Shown: positions 45,895-54,517 of the stretch, one piece after another
Layout of the letters: each line of letters opens with the position of its first letter
Numbering within the stretch: position 1 is the stretch's first letter
The notes under the pieces: model-generated
What the model was told of the DNA's origin: nothing
Database searches by the model: none
What the model saw: only the letters and a program-made list of their open reading frames with translations
DNA from: Bacteroidia bacterium
Lineage (GTDB): Bacteria > Bacteroidota > Bacteroidia > 2-12-FULL-35-15
Reading direction: 5' to 3'
NCBI GenBank assembly: GCA_016786925.1
Contig: JAEUTU010000043.1
Location: 43,365-107,364 of the forward strand
Length of the DNA stretch: 64,000 nucleotides
Made by a program: the position numbers and the translations under genes

Positions 45895-46554
45895 CTAAGA
45901 ATATCTGCGTTCAACCAATTCCAGAAGTCTTTTAACAGTATCATTCTCTGCATCCCAGTTATACAATTTCTGAAGACTGCCAAAATAGATCATGGCAGAA
46001 TCCATGTTTTCGGAAGAATTCAATTGCTGGATCGCAATATCATACTCTTGCATGTTTCCTTGAAACAGATCATTGGAAAATTGAAAACGATCATTGATAC
46101 CAATTGCAGTCTTTATGTCTGAAATGGATGGTTTTTGAATATTTACACTTGTTTTCGGTTTTTCTATCTGCACCGGAGGAGCTTCTACTTTCGGTGGTTC
46201 AAGCTCTTCTTTTTTCACTTCCACAACCGGTTCCGGTTCTTTCACAGGTACTTGTATCGTCTCAACAGCTTGTATCTCTTCCTTCACTTTTTCTTCTGCC
46301 TTGGAGATCTCCACCATTATTTTCTCTTCAATATTCACTTTCGGCTCTATCAACTTAGCGATCTCATTTTCAAGTGTATTTTGAGAGTTCAGGTAATTCA
46401 AAACGATGGATTTTTCATACAAAGCAGCAATCTTTTTAAGAATTACCTCCAGTTCTAACTGAGGAATGTGTTTTTTATCCCCAATATCATCGGAATGCTG
46501 CTTAATACTATTGATCAACTCTGCAATTTCTTTCCTGATCTTATGCTTCTCCAT
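45895..46554 (-). CDS. unknown protein: helical N-terminus, Pro/Glu linker, conserved C-terminal module
   Basis: The 219-aa protein has no signal or membrane helix. The N-terminal half is helical and charged, followed by a Pro/Val/Glu-rich linker (about 95-140) and a C-terminal module (about 145-219) reading AIGINDRFQFSNDLF, then YNWDAENDTVKRLLELVERRY. This module recurs in Bacteroidota proteins of unknown function (from memory). It lies directly before the M28 peptidase and divergent from tdk. No function is proposed. Confidence 0.62.
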   Translation of the reverse strand: MEKHKIRKEIAELINSIKQHSDDIGDKKHIPQLELEVILKKIAALYEKSIVLNYLNSQNTLENEIAKLIEPKVNIEEKIMVEISKAEEKVKEEIQAVETIQVPVKEPEPVVEVKKEELEPPKVEAPPVQIEKPKTSVNIQKPSISDIKTAIGINDRFQFSNDLFQGNMQEYDIAIQQLNSSENMDSAMIYFGSLQKLYNWDAENDTVKRLLELVERRYS

Positions 46555-46574
46555 ACAAATTTTATTTGGTCCGA

Positions 46575-46608
46575 TTTGAACTAAAACAACGCTTTTTTAG
46601 TAGATTTG
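46575..46608 (+). promoter_or_regulatory. promoter TTTG-N22-TAGATTTG for tdk
   Basis: The -7 box is exact and a TTTG lies 22 bp upstream, within the range seen in this phylum. The leader would be about 45 nt. Confidence 0.55.
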
Positions 46609-46658
46609 TTATTCTTAAATCACATATAAAAATACATTAATTTTTTCATTCTAAAAAA

Positions 46659-47234
46659 ATGTTTCTCGAAAACACGATCCATCCACATAAACGCAGAGGC
46701 TCCATTGAAGTGATCTGCGGTTCGATGTTTTCAGGGAAAACGGAAGAATTGATCCGTAGGATGAAAAGGGCTCAATTTGCCAAACAATCGGTTGAGATCT
46801 TCAAACCGGCTGTTGATACCCGTTATGATGATGTAAAAGTAGTATCGCACGATAGCAACTCCATCCATTCTACTCCTGTTCCTGCTTCTTCCAATATTTT
46901 ATTATTGGCATCGGAAGTGGACGTGGTAGGCATTGACGAAGCCCAGTTTTTTGACATGGGATTGGTGGATGTTTGTAATCAGCTTGCAAACAGCGGTGTT
47001 CGTGTGATCGTTGCCGGACTGGATATGGATTATTTAGGAAAACCATTTGGTCCTATGCCTGCTTTATTGGCCATTGCCGAATATGTTACCAAGGTGCACG
47101 CCATTTGTATGCGTTGTGGCAATTTAGCCAATCACTCACACCGCATGACGGCTGAGGAACAACTGGTATTGTTAGGCGAAACAAACAATTACGAACCATT
47201 GTGTAGAGATTGTTTTGTGGAGGCAAAAAAATAA
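46659..47234 (+). CDS. tdk: thymidine kinase
   Basis: The 191-aa type II thymidine kinase has the P-loop [14 protein letters not shown], the Walker B-like GIDEAQFF, and two CxxC zinc sites (CMRCGN and CRDC). It salvages thymidine to dTMP. The length is normal. It is followed after 1 bp by murF-alr. Confidence 0.94.
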   Translation: MFLENTIHPHKRRGSIEVICGSMFSGKTEELIRRMKRAQFAKQSVEIFKPAVDTRYDDVKVVSHDSNSIHSTPVPASSNILLLASEVDVVGIDEAQFFDMGLVDVCNQLANSGVRVIVAGLDMDYLGKPFGPMPALLAIAEYVTKVHAICMRCGNLANHSHRMTAEEQLVLLGETNNYEPLCRDCFVEAKK

Positions 47235-47235
47235 T

Positions 47236-49719
47236 ATGAATTATAAGATCTCTGATATAGCATCCATCATTGCTGCCAAAACAACTGGCAATGGCGATCC
47301 GGATGCGCTCATAAAAAATTTACTGATCGATAGCCGCAAGCTATCTAATGCGGAAACATCATTGTTCTTCGCTATTAAAGGCGACAGACATGACGGGCAT
47401 TCCTATATTCATGAATTATATGAAAAAGGAGTACATCATTTTGTTGTTTCCAAACTACCGGAGAACATTGAGCAATACAAAGCTGCATTCTTTTTATTGG
47501 TCAATGACACCTTACTTGCTTTGCAAGTGTTATGTGCACATCATCGCAAGCAGTTTCATATTCCCATAATAGGGATCACCGGAAGTAACGGGAAGACCAT
47601 TGTGAAAGAGTGGTTGTTTCAATTGATGCGGGAGGACAAGAACATTGTACGCAGTCCGAAAAGTTTTAACTCACAGGTAGGTGTGCCACTTTCGATATGG
47701 CAGATAAGTGCGGAGCACAATCTAGGTATTTTTGAAGCAGGTATTTCCATGCCCAAAGAAATGCGATCGCTGGAATCCATCATTCAACCCACCATTGGAT
47801 TGTTAACCAACATTGGTCAGGCACACGATGAAAACTTTGAAAATCAGGATCAGAAAGTAAAAGAAAAACTAAAACTATTTGTCAATACCGAAGCACTTGT
47901 TTATTGTAAAGATTATTTAAGTGTTCATCATCATATTCAGGAAGACCGCACATTACAGGAAGTAAAACTATTTACCTGGTCGAAAAAGACACGTGCTGAT
48001 CTTTTAGTTGGACGGATCACCAAATCATCGAACGATACCGAAATTCAAGGTATCTACAAAAACGATTTTATCCGTATCACCATTCCATTCACGGATGAAG
48101 CAAGTATTGAAAATGCGATTCATTGCTGGGCAATGATGTTGTATCTGGGATACGAGAACAGCGTTATTGCTGAACGCATGAAATTCTTGAGTCCGGTAGC
48201 GATGCGACTGGAGTTAAAAGAAGGGATCAACAACTGTTCGATCATCAATGATAGTTACAATTCTGATCTTGGATCATTAAGTATTGCATTGGATTTTTTA
48301 AATCAGCAAAAACAACATCCAAAGAAAACATTGATCCTTTCCGACATTTTGCAAAGTGGAAGAAACGAAGAAACACTGTATAAAGAAGTGGCTGAGCTGA
48401 TCCATAAAAAAGGTATCTCCCGCTTGATCGGAATTGGAGAAGCTATTTCAGGGCAAGCGCATCAATTCAATATCGAAAAAACATTTTACCGTTCCACCAA
48501 TGAATTTTTGCAACAATTCAACAATTCATTTTTCAGAGATGAAACGATACTATTGAAAGGTGCACGTGCTTTTGGTTTTGAAGCCATCAGTAAAGTGATC
48601 CAGCAAAAAGCACATGAAACAGTATTGGAGATCAACCTGAATGCGATCGTTCACAATTTGAATTATTTCCGTTCCAAAATAAAAGCCGATACCAAGATCA
48701 TGGCCATGGTAAAAGCATTCTCTTACGGCAGTGGAAGCTTCGAAATAGCCAATATACTCCAGTTTCACAGGGTTGATTATTTGGCGGTTGCCTATGCCGA
48801 TGAAGGAATTGAATTACGCAAAGCAGGCATTACCATGCCGATCATGGTGATGAACCCTGAAGAGCAAAGCTATGATGCTATGATCCACTACAACCTGGAG
48901 CCGGAGATCTATAGCTTTAGAGTATTGAATTTATTTGAAGAAACATTAAAACGCAGCGAAAGAGCCAATCAACAGCCTATTCCTATCCATTTAAAACTGG
49001 ATACGGGCATGCACCGTTTGGGATTTGAGGAGAATGATATAAATGAGTTAATCGTGCGTATCAAGAACAATAAACATTTAACCATCCGTTCTATCTTCTC
49101 GCATCTGGCAGCAAGTGATGAGCCGGAGCACGATGACTTTACCTGGTTTCAGATCAAAAAGTTCAATGCGATGAGTGAACAGATCAAAGCCCATTTTTCG
49201 CAGCCTATCATCAAACATATTTTGAACTCTGCAGGCATCTCGCGTTTTCCGGATGCACAATTTGAAATGGTGCGTTTGGGCATTGGTTTGTATGGCATTG
49301 GAGCAAACGCCACCGAGCAGGCACAATTACAAAATGTGAGCACATTAAAAACAAGCATCTCACAAATAAAAAATATCCCTGCCCATGAAACGATCGGTTA
49401 TAGCCGCAAAGGAGTGGCAACACGCGATATGCAAATAGCAACGGTACCTATCGGTTATGCGGATGGATTGAGCAGAAAGCTAAGCAATGGCAAAGGAAAA
49501 ATGATGATCAAAGGACAGTACGCGCCAATAGTTGGGAATGTGTGTATGGATATGTGCATGATCGACATTACAGATATTAAAGCCAATGAGAATGATGAAG
49601 TGATCGTGTTTGGAGATAATTTATCGATCACAGAAATTGCAAAAGATGTGGGCACTATTCCTTATGAAGTGCTTACCAATGTATCAAGACGCGTTAAGCG
49701 GGTTTATTATCAGGAATAA
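47236..49719 (+). CDS. bifunctional MurF / alanine racemase
   Basis: ATG at 47236 is preferred over TTG 47215, which lies inside tdk. The 827-aa fusion has an N-terminal MurF (UDP-MurNAc-tripeptide:D-Ala-D-Ala ligase) with GITGSNGKTIVKEW as the ATP loop (about residue 112), and a C-terminal alanine racemase (from about 455). Lys493 in AMVKAFSYGSG is the PLP lysine; the usual sequence is KANAYGHG, so three positions differ. The racemase also shows KLDTGMHRLGF, TIGYSRKG and IGYADGLSR. The fusion supplies D-Ala and attaches D-Ala-D-Ala, and is typical of Bacteroidota. Confidence 0.93.
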   Translation: MNYKISDIASIIAAKTTGNGDPDALIKNLLIDSRKLSNAETSLFFAIKGDRHDGHSYIHELYEKGVHHFVVSKLPENIEQYKAAFFLLVNDTLLALQVLCAHHRKQFHIPIIGITGSNGKTIVKEWLFQLMREDKNIVRSPKSFNSQVGVPLSIWQISAEHNLGIFEAGISMPKEMRSLESIIQPTIGLLTNIGQAHDENFENQDQKVKEKLKLFVNTEALVYCKDYLSVHHHIQEDRTLQEVKLFTWSKKTRADLLVGRITKSSNDTEIQGIYKNDFIRITIPFTDEASIENAIHCWAMMLYLGYENSVIAERMKFLSPVAMRLELKEGINNCSIINDSYNSDLGSLSIALDFLNQQKQHPKKTLILSDILQSGRNEETLYKEVAELIHKKGISRLIGIGEAISGQAHQFNIEKTFYRSTNEFLQQFNNSFFRDETILLKGARAFGFEAISKVIQQKAHETVLEINLNAIVHNLNYFRSKIKADTKIMAMVKAFSYGSGSFEIANILQFHRVDYLAVAYADEGIELRKAGITMPIMVMNPEEQSYDAMIHYNLEPEIYSFRVLNLFEETLKRSERANQQPIPIHLKLDTGMHRLGFEENDINELIVRIKNNKHLTIRSIFSHLAASDEPEHDDFTWFQIKKFNAMSEQIKAHFSQPIIKHILNSAGISRFPDAQFEMVRLGIGLYGIGANATEQAQLQNVSTLKTSISQIKNIPAHETIGYSRKGVATRDMQIATVPIGYADGLSRKLSNGKGKMMIKGQYAPIVGNVCMDMCMIDITDIKANENDEVIVFGDNLSITEIAKDVGTIPYEVLTNVSRRVKRVYYQE

Positions 49720-49761
49720 AAAAAGTAGGGTTCAATTTTTAGATTTTAGCTGCGAATAAAA

Positions 49762-50175
49762 CTATTTTTCATCATCTGTATTAAAATTAAAAAAACCTTC
49801 ATATTTATCAATCCATTTCAAACTATCAGGAAAAGGCATATCAAAAGTTTCAAATGACGCTCTATGATAGAGTAACAAATATTCACCAGCTGGTTTTTCT
49901 GGATTATATATAATTGTAAATTTTTTATTTAAAAAAATTGAACATTTATAGTACATACACATAGGATGTACTCTTATTCTCTCGCCCTTGTCAGTAGTGA
50001 ACTCTACAACCATATAAGTTGCTTTATTCCCACTTTCAACTCCGACAACTTCTGCAATCGCTTTTTTCCCAACTTTTTTAAGGCTAGAAATTAATGAGGA
50101 TTCATTATATCGAACACTAACAAAAAATGCAACAACCAAAACAATAAAAAGAATCAACTTTAAATACTTTTTCAT
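49762..50175 (-). CDS. small membrane-anchored protein, tandem paralogue 1
   Basis: The 137-aa protein has one N-terminal membrane helix (about 4-21) and a soluble beta-rich domain. The segment NKKFTIIYNPEKPAGEYLLLYHRASFETFDMPFPDSLKWI aligns with NKNLLVIYSCYDFNENWLLLHKSDFEKYNIAYPDSLLWL of the neighbouring gene. Its middle part (AIAEVVGVESGNKATYMVVEFTTDKGERI) resembles DUF3592-like folds. It is AT-rich compared with its neighbours. The function is unknown. Confidence 0.6.
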   Translation of the reverse strand: MKKYLKLILFIVLVVAFFVSVRYNESSLISSLKKVGKKAIAEVVGVESGNKATYMVVEFTTDKGERIRVHPMCMYYKCSIFLNKKFTIIYNPEKPAGEYLLLYHRASFETFDMPFPDSLKWIDKYEGFFNFNTDDEK

Positions 50176-50234
50176 CTTGAATAATTATTGTTCAAAACAC
50201 ATATAAACTTACTTTACACTTCTTCTACAAAAAC

Positions 50235-50642
50235 CTACCGACCCTTATCCAATTCTTCCTTTAACCAAAGCAAACTATCTGGATAAGCAATATTATACTT
50301 TTCAAAATCAGATTTATGAAGTAAAAGCCAATTCTCATTGAAATCATAGCATGAATATATCACGAGTAAATTTTTATTAATTAACGATTGCCCTAATCCC
50401 ATACTTATAGGTCTTTTCGAACTATATCTATATTTCTTTTTGCCTACAATATACTCATACGATAATTTAACACCACCCCTATAACCATGTTGGGCATCAA
50501 CAATCATGGCATTACAAACTTTAAAGCACTTTCTTAATTTATCTTCTTTATAGCTACTGTAGAGATAAAAACAATAAAGCACAATAAAAAATAAAATAAT
50601 ATTAGCAGGAAACTTTAAAACAAAATTGCTTTTTGATCTCAT
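50235..50642 (-). CDS. small membrane-anchored protein, tandem paralogue 2
   Basis: The 135-aa protein has the same layout as the gene 59 bp downstream: basic N-terminus, one membrane helix (about 13-29), a soluble domain with YEYIVGKKKYRYSSKRP, and the shared (F/Y)PDSLxW signature near the end. It is very A+T-rich. The pair looks like a local duplication. A terminator-like hairpin from fbp lies just upstream. The function is unknown. Confidence 0.58.
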   Translation of the reverse strand: MRSKSNFVLKFPANIILFFIVLYCFYLYSSYKEDKLRKCFKVCNAMIVDAQHGYRGGVKLSYEYIVGKKKYRYSSKRPISMGLGQSLINKNLLVIYSCYDFNENWLLLHKSDFEKYNIAYPDSLLWLKEELDKGR

Positions 50643-50665
50643 TTGAAATTAATTCAATTATAATT

Positions 50666-50702
50666 AAAAAAGCACTATCAATCGTTCAATGATAGTGCTT
50701 TT
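50666..50702 (-). terminator. terminator after fbp
   Basis: On the minus strand AAGCACTATCA pairs with TGATAGTGCTT around a 9-nt loop and runs into TTTTTT. It lies after the fbp stop and before the paralogue pair. Confidence 0.8.
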
Positions 50703-50722
50703 CTCATCATTTACTTAAAAAA

Positions 50723-51742
50723 TTATTTCACTTCCGCAGTAGAATGTTTGGCCATGTATTCGCAAGCCATATCTACCATATCAGCAGAACCTAAGAATAA
50801 TGGTGTACGCTGGTGCAATTCTTTCAGATCCAATTCCATAATTCTACGGAAACCATCTGTAGCCTTACCTCCAGCCTGCTCAATAATAAATGCCAATGGA
50901 TTACATTCGTATAACAAACGTAATTTCCCTTTTGGTGATTTAGATGTTGTAGGATAGATGTAGATACCACCTGTGATCAAATTACGATGAATATCTGCTA
51001 CACCCGAACCGATATAACGTGATGAATACGGACGGTTGGTTGCTTTGTCCTCTTCCTGACAATATTTAATGTATTTTTTTACGCCATCAGGAAAGTGAAC
51101 ATAGTTCCCTTCGTTGATAGAGTATGTTTTTGCCATTTTTGGTGTTTGCATGTTTGGATGTGACAAACAGAACTCACCAATGGATGGATCCAATGTAAAT
51201 CCGTTCACTCCTTTTCCGGTAGTATATACCAGCATACATGATGAACCGTAGATCACATAACCTGCTGCTACCTGCTCTGTACCATGCTGTAAAAAATCCT
51301 CCAATGTTCCCGGTCCTGAGAGTGATGTTCTGCGGTAAATAGAGAAGATCGTTCCAACCGATACATTCACATCAATATTGGATGAACCATCCAATGGGTC
51401 CATCGCCACTACATATTTCGCATTTTTTGATTGCTCGTTGTCAATAATGATAATGTCTTCATTCTCTTCAGAAGCAATAGCACAACACTCTCCACCCACA
51501 CGTAATGCCGCAATGAATTGCTCATTGGCAAACACATCCAGCTTTTTTACATTCTCACCCTGCACATTGATCTCGCCTGCATCACCCAGGATATCCGCCA
51601 AACCGGCTTTGCTTACTTCACGGTTAACGATCTTCGCTGCAATACCGATATCACGTAACAAACGGGATAACTCGCCTTTTGCATAAGGGAAATCGGCTTG
51701 TTTTTCAATAATGAACTGTCCTAGGGTTTTAACTCTACTCAT
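50723..51742 (-). CDS. fbp: class I fructose-1,6-bisphosphatase
   Basis: The 339-aa gluconeogenic enzyme has [21 protein letters not shown] (metal and phosphate site) and the family's ending region [20 protein letters not shown]. The length is normal. It appears monocistronic with a strong terminator. No exact TAnnTTTG box is seen in the short upstream gap. Confidence 0.94.
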   Translation of the reverse strand: MSRVKTLGQFIIEKQADFPYAKGELSRLLRDIGIAAKIVNREVSKAGLADILGDAGEINVQGENVKKLDVFANEQFIAALRVGGECCAIASEENEDIIIIDNEQSKNAKYVVAMDPLDGSSNIDVNVSVGTIFSIYRRTSLSGPGTLEDFLQHGTEQVAAGYVIYGSSCMLVYTTGKGVNGFTLDPSIGEFCLSHPNMQTPKMAKTYSINEGNYVHFPDGVKKYIKYCQEEDKATNRPYSSRYIGSGVADIHRNLITGGIYIYPTTSKSPKGKLRLLYECNPLAFIIEQAGGKATDGFRRIMELDLKELHQRTPLFLGSADMVDMACEYMAKHSTAEVK

Positions 51743-51831
51743 TGCTTTATATGTTATAATTTAGACAAATATCGTAATATTTTTCAATGGGAAAAATGAT
51801 TATTTAAAGGCCTATAAATCCGATAATTAAA

Positions 51832-51839
51832 TACCTTTG
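51832..51839 (+). promoter_or_regulatory. -7 box TACCTTTG for the GNAT/lysC unit
   Basis: An exact TAnnTTTG match ending 5 bp before ATG 51845, implying a near-leaderless transcript. This also argues against the GTG at 51839 as start. Confidence 0.5.
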
Positions 51840-51844
51840 TGGCT

Positions 51845-52318
51845 ATGAATTTCAGTATCAGAAAAGGAGTGCAACAGGACCTGCCACAGGTATTGGGACT
51901 TATCAAAGAATTGGCTGAATATGAAAAAGCACCTTTGGAAGTCACCGTTTCGGTGGCCGATATGGAACGCGATGGCTTTGGAAAGCATCCTATATTTCAG
52001 TTTTTTGTTGCCGAAACGGAAGGAAAAATAGTGGGCATTTCGCTATATTATATCAAATATTCCACCTGGAAAGGGAAATGTGTGTTTCTGGAGGACATTA
52101 TTGTTACAGAAGCTTACCGTAAGTTTGGAATTGGTAAAAAGCTATTTGATGAAGTGGTAAAAGTGGCGAAAGAGATGAAAGTAAAACGCTTGGAATGGCA
52201 AGTACTGGAATGGAATGAGCCCGCTATTCAATTTTATAAAAAATTAAATTCGCATTTTGATAGTGAATGGATCAATTGCAAACTGACGGATAAAGAAATC
52301 CAGGAATATAAATTTTAG
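51845..52318 (+). CDS. GNAT acetyltransferase (diamine/thialysine N-acetyltransferase type)
   Basis: The 157-aa protein has the GNAT core: FLEDIIVTEAYRKFGIGKKLF with the acetyl-CoA loop (RKFGIG) and LEWQVLEWNEPAIQFYKKL. The pattern, including LAEYEKAP at the N-terminus, resembles spermidine/thialysine acetyltransferases (SSAT-like). The substrate is not proven. It is followed after 3 bp by lysC, probably in one transcript. Confidence 0.8.
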   Translation: MNFSIRKGVQQDLPQVLGLIKELAEYEKAPLEVTVSVADMERDGFGKHPIFQFFVAETEGKIVGISLYYIKYSTWKGKCVFLEDIIVTEAYRKFGIGKKLFDEVVKVAKEMKVKRLEWQVLEWNEPAIQFYKKLNSHFDSEWINCKLTDKEIQEYKF

Positions 52319-52321
52319 TGT

Positions 52322-53575
52322 ATGAAAGTATTCAAATTTGGTGGAGCATCGGTGAAGGATGCAAATGCAGTAAAGAATGTTGGGAGAATTTTAAACCTTT
52401 TTCCTAATGAAGATATCATTGTGGTGATATCAGCCATGGGTAAAGTAACCAATGCCTTAGAACGCCTGACAGATGCCTTTTTTTACAAAAAAGAAAATGC
52501 AGCCGATGTATTAAATGAAATTAAAAAATATCATTTTGATATTGTTGATCAATTGTTCAGCAACAAACAACATTCCATCTACGATGAGTTGAACAATACT
52601 TTTGTGGAGCTGGAATGGGCTATTGAAGATGAACCTACACATTCCTACAACCATGAATACGACCAAATAGTAAGCATGGGGGAATTGATCTCCACTAAAA
52701 TTGTGAGTGCCTACTTGAATGAAGTAAAGATCAACAATCAATGGTTAGATGCACGCGGCATCATTCAAACCGACAATACTTACCGTGAAGGAAGAGTAGA
52801 TTGGGAATTGACACAAAAATTATCGGAGAACCTTTCAAAGCAAAAAGGGATCACCATTACACAAGGATTCATTGGCGGCACTTCTGAAAATTTTACCACT
52901 ACACTTGGCCGTGAAGGAAGTGACTATACTGCTGCTATACTAGCATTTACAACCAATTCAGAAAGTGTAACCATCTGGAAAGATGTTCCCGGTGTATTAA
53001 ATGCCGATCCAAAATGGTTTGATGAAACAAAAAAACTGGAACAGATCTCTTATCAGGACGCTATTGAATTGGCTTATTATGGAGCAACGGTGATCCACCC
53101 GAAAACGATCAAACCACTGCAAAATAAGAAGATCCCATTGTTTGTAAAATCATTTATTGACCCGAATGAAAAAGGAACTGTGATCAATGAGATCCAATCA
53201 CCATTGCCTATTCCTTGCTTTATCTTTAAGGTTAATCAGGTGTTGATCTCCATTTCACCGAAAGACTTTTCATTTATCATTGAAGAGAATTTGAGTGACA
53301 TTTTCAATCTATTTGCTGAAAAACAAGTGAAGGTAAATGTGATGCAAAACTCCGCCATCAGCTTTTCGGTGAGTGTGGATAATGATGAACGTAAATTGCC
53401 GGATCTGATAAAAACATTACAAAAACAATACAGAGTATTGTACAACGACAACCTGGAGTTGATCACCATCCGCTATTACGACCAGGCAACCATTGAGCGC
53501 GTAACCATCGACAAAAAGGTTTTACTGGAAGTGAAGAGTAGAAATACGGTGCAGTTGGTAGTAAAAAACGCTTAG
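52322..53575 (+). CDS. lysC: aspartate kinase
   Basis: The 417-aa protein has KVFKFGGASVKDA at the N-terminus, GREGSDYTAAILA and VPGVLNADP in the kinase core, and C-terminal ACT-like domains (about 295-415) that presumably sense lysine or threonine. It is monofunctional, with no homoserine dehydrogenase part. It catalyses the first step of the lysine/threonine/methionine family. It overlaps the convergent dehydrogenase gene by 4 bp. Confidence 0.92.
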   Translation: MKVFKFGGASVKDANAVKNVGRILNLFPNEDIIVVISAMGKVTNALERLTDAFFYKKENAADVLNEIKKYHFDIVDQLFSNKQHSIYDELNNTFVELEWAIEDEPTHSYNHEYDQIVSMGELISTKIVSAYLNEVKINNQWLDARGIIQTDNTYREGRVDWELTQKLSENLSKQKGITITQGFIGGTSENFTTTLGREGSDYTAAILAFTTNSESVTIWKDVPGVLNADPKWFDETKKLEQISYQDAIELAYYGATVIHPKTIKPLQNKKIPLFVKSFIDPNEKGTVINEIQSPLPIPCFIFKVNQVLISISPKDFSFIIEENLSDIFNLFAEKQVKVNVMQNSAISFSVSVDNDERKLPDLIKTLQKQYRVLYNDNLELITIRYYDQATIERVTIDKKVLLEVKSRNTVQLVVKNA

Positions 53576-54507
53576 GCTATTGCTAAAATTTTTTTCGCAA
53601 GCACTGACGCTATCTTTTCATTGCTTTCATGTGTCCATCCTGCAATATGAGAAGAAAGTAATACGTTCTCACATTCGATCAATTGCTTAAATGCCTCGGG
53701 AGTACTTGCAGCATCTATATTTTCAAAGGAAACGGCCTCGTATTCCAACACATCGATACAAGCACCCAACACTTTTCCGGAGTGTAGATTTTTCACCACA
53801 TCGGCTGTATTCAAGCATTTACCACGTGCGGTATTGATGATGTAGATCTTCTTTTTAAAGGATTGAATAAACGCATCATTCAGGAGATAATGTGTTTCAT
53901 CGGAGAGAGGTGTATGCAAACTCAATACGTCTACTTTTTCAAAAAGATCTTGAAGAGAAGATTCAATTATAAACTCATTCCCAAAACCTTTTTTATATTT
54001 ATCATACACCAACACTGTTATCCCGAAACCTCTTAAGCGTTCAGCAAATGCGGACCCCATGTTACCATAACCAATGATACCAACTGTTTTTCCCATCAGC
54101 TCCACTCCCCTGTTTCCTTCACGGATCCATTTACCTTCACGTACTTCTTTGTTGGCTCTGCATAAATTATTGAAGAGCGACAATAACATTCCGAGTGCAT
54201 GTTCAGCTACAGCATCCTTGTTGCCTTCGGGCGCATGAAGACATGCTATACCTTTGCTCTCGGCATAGGCCACATCAATATTCTCCATGCCGGCACCGGC
54301 ACGGGCAATGAATTTTAAGCGAAGGGCTTTATCAATAAGCTCCTTTGTAAGTTTGATCCTGCTGCGGATCACTACACCATCATACAAATGAATGTTATCA
54401 TTGATCTCCTCTTTTGTCCAATGATAGTTCAGGTCACAGGTATGACCGGCATTCATTAATGTTTCATGAAGTACAGAATGATTCGAATCAATAAATAGAA
54501 TTTTCAT
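53572..54507 (-). CDS. D-isomer-specific 2-hydroxyacid dehydrogenase
   Basis: ATG at 54507 (MKILFIDSNHS) is the start; a longer frame reaching 54630 lies inside the upstream gene. The 311-aa protein has the Rossmann loop VGIIGYGNMGSAF, and the catalytic Arg (INTARG), Glu (DVLEYE) and His (LLSSHIAGWT). Phosphoglycerate dehydrogenase is the usual label for this type, but it lacks an ACT domain and the substrate is unproven. It starts 10 bp after the stop of the PorE-like gene. Confidence 0.85.
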   Translation of the reverse strand: MKILFIDSNHSVLHETLMNAGHTCDLNYHWTKEEINDNIHLYDGVVIRSRIKLTKELIDKALRLKFIARAGAGMENIDVAYAESKGIACLHAPEGNKDAVAEHALGMLLSLFNNLCRANKEVREGKWIREGNRGVELMGKTVGIIGYGNMGSAFAERLRGFGITVLVYDKYKKGFGNEFIIESSLQDLFEKVDVLSLHTPLSDETHYLLNDAFIQSFKKKIYIINTARGKCLNTADVVKNLHSGKVLGACIDVLEYEAVSFENIDAASTPEAFKQLIECENVLLSSHIAGWTHESNEKIASVLAKKILAIA

Positions 54508-54517
54508 TGCAATGAAA

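Noticed and set aside
45888..45983. N-terminal extension of the M28 peptidase
   Set aside because: It would lie within the end of the upstream gene and place 32 residues before a clear signal peptide.
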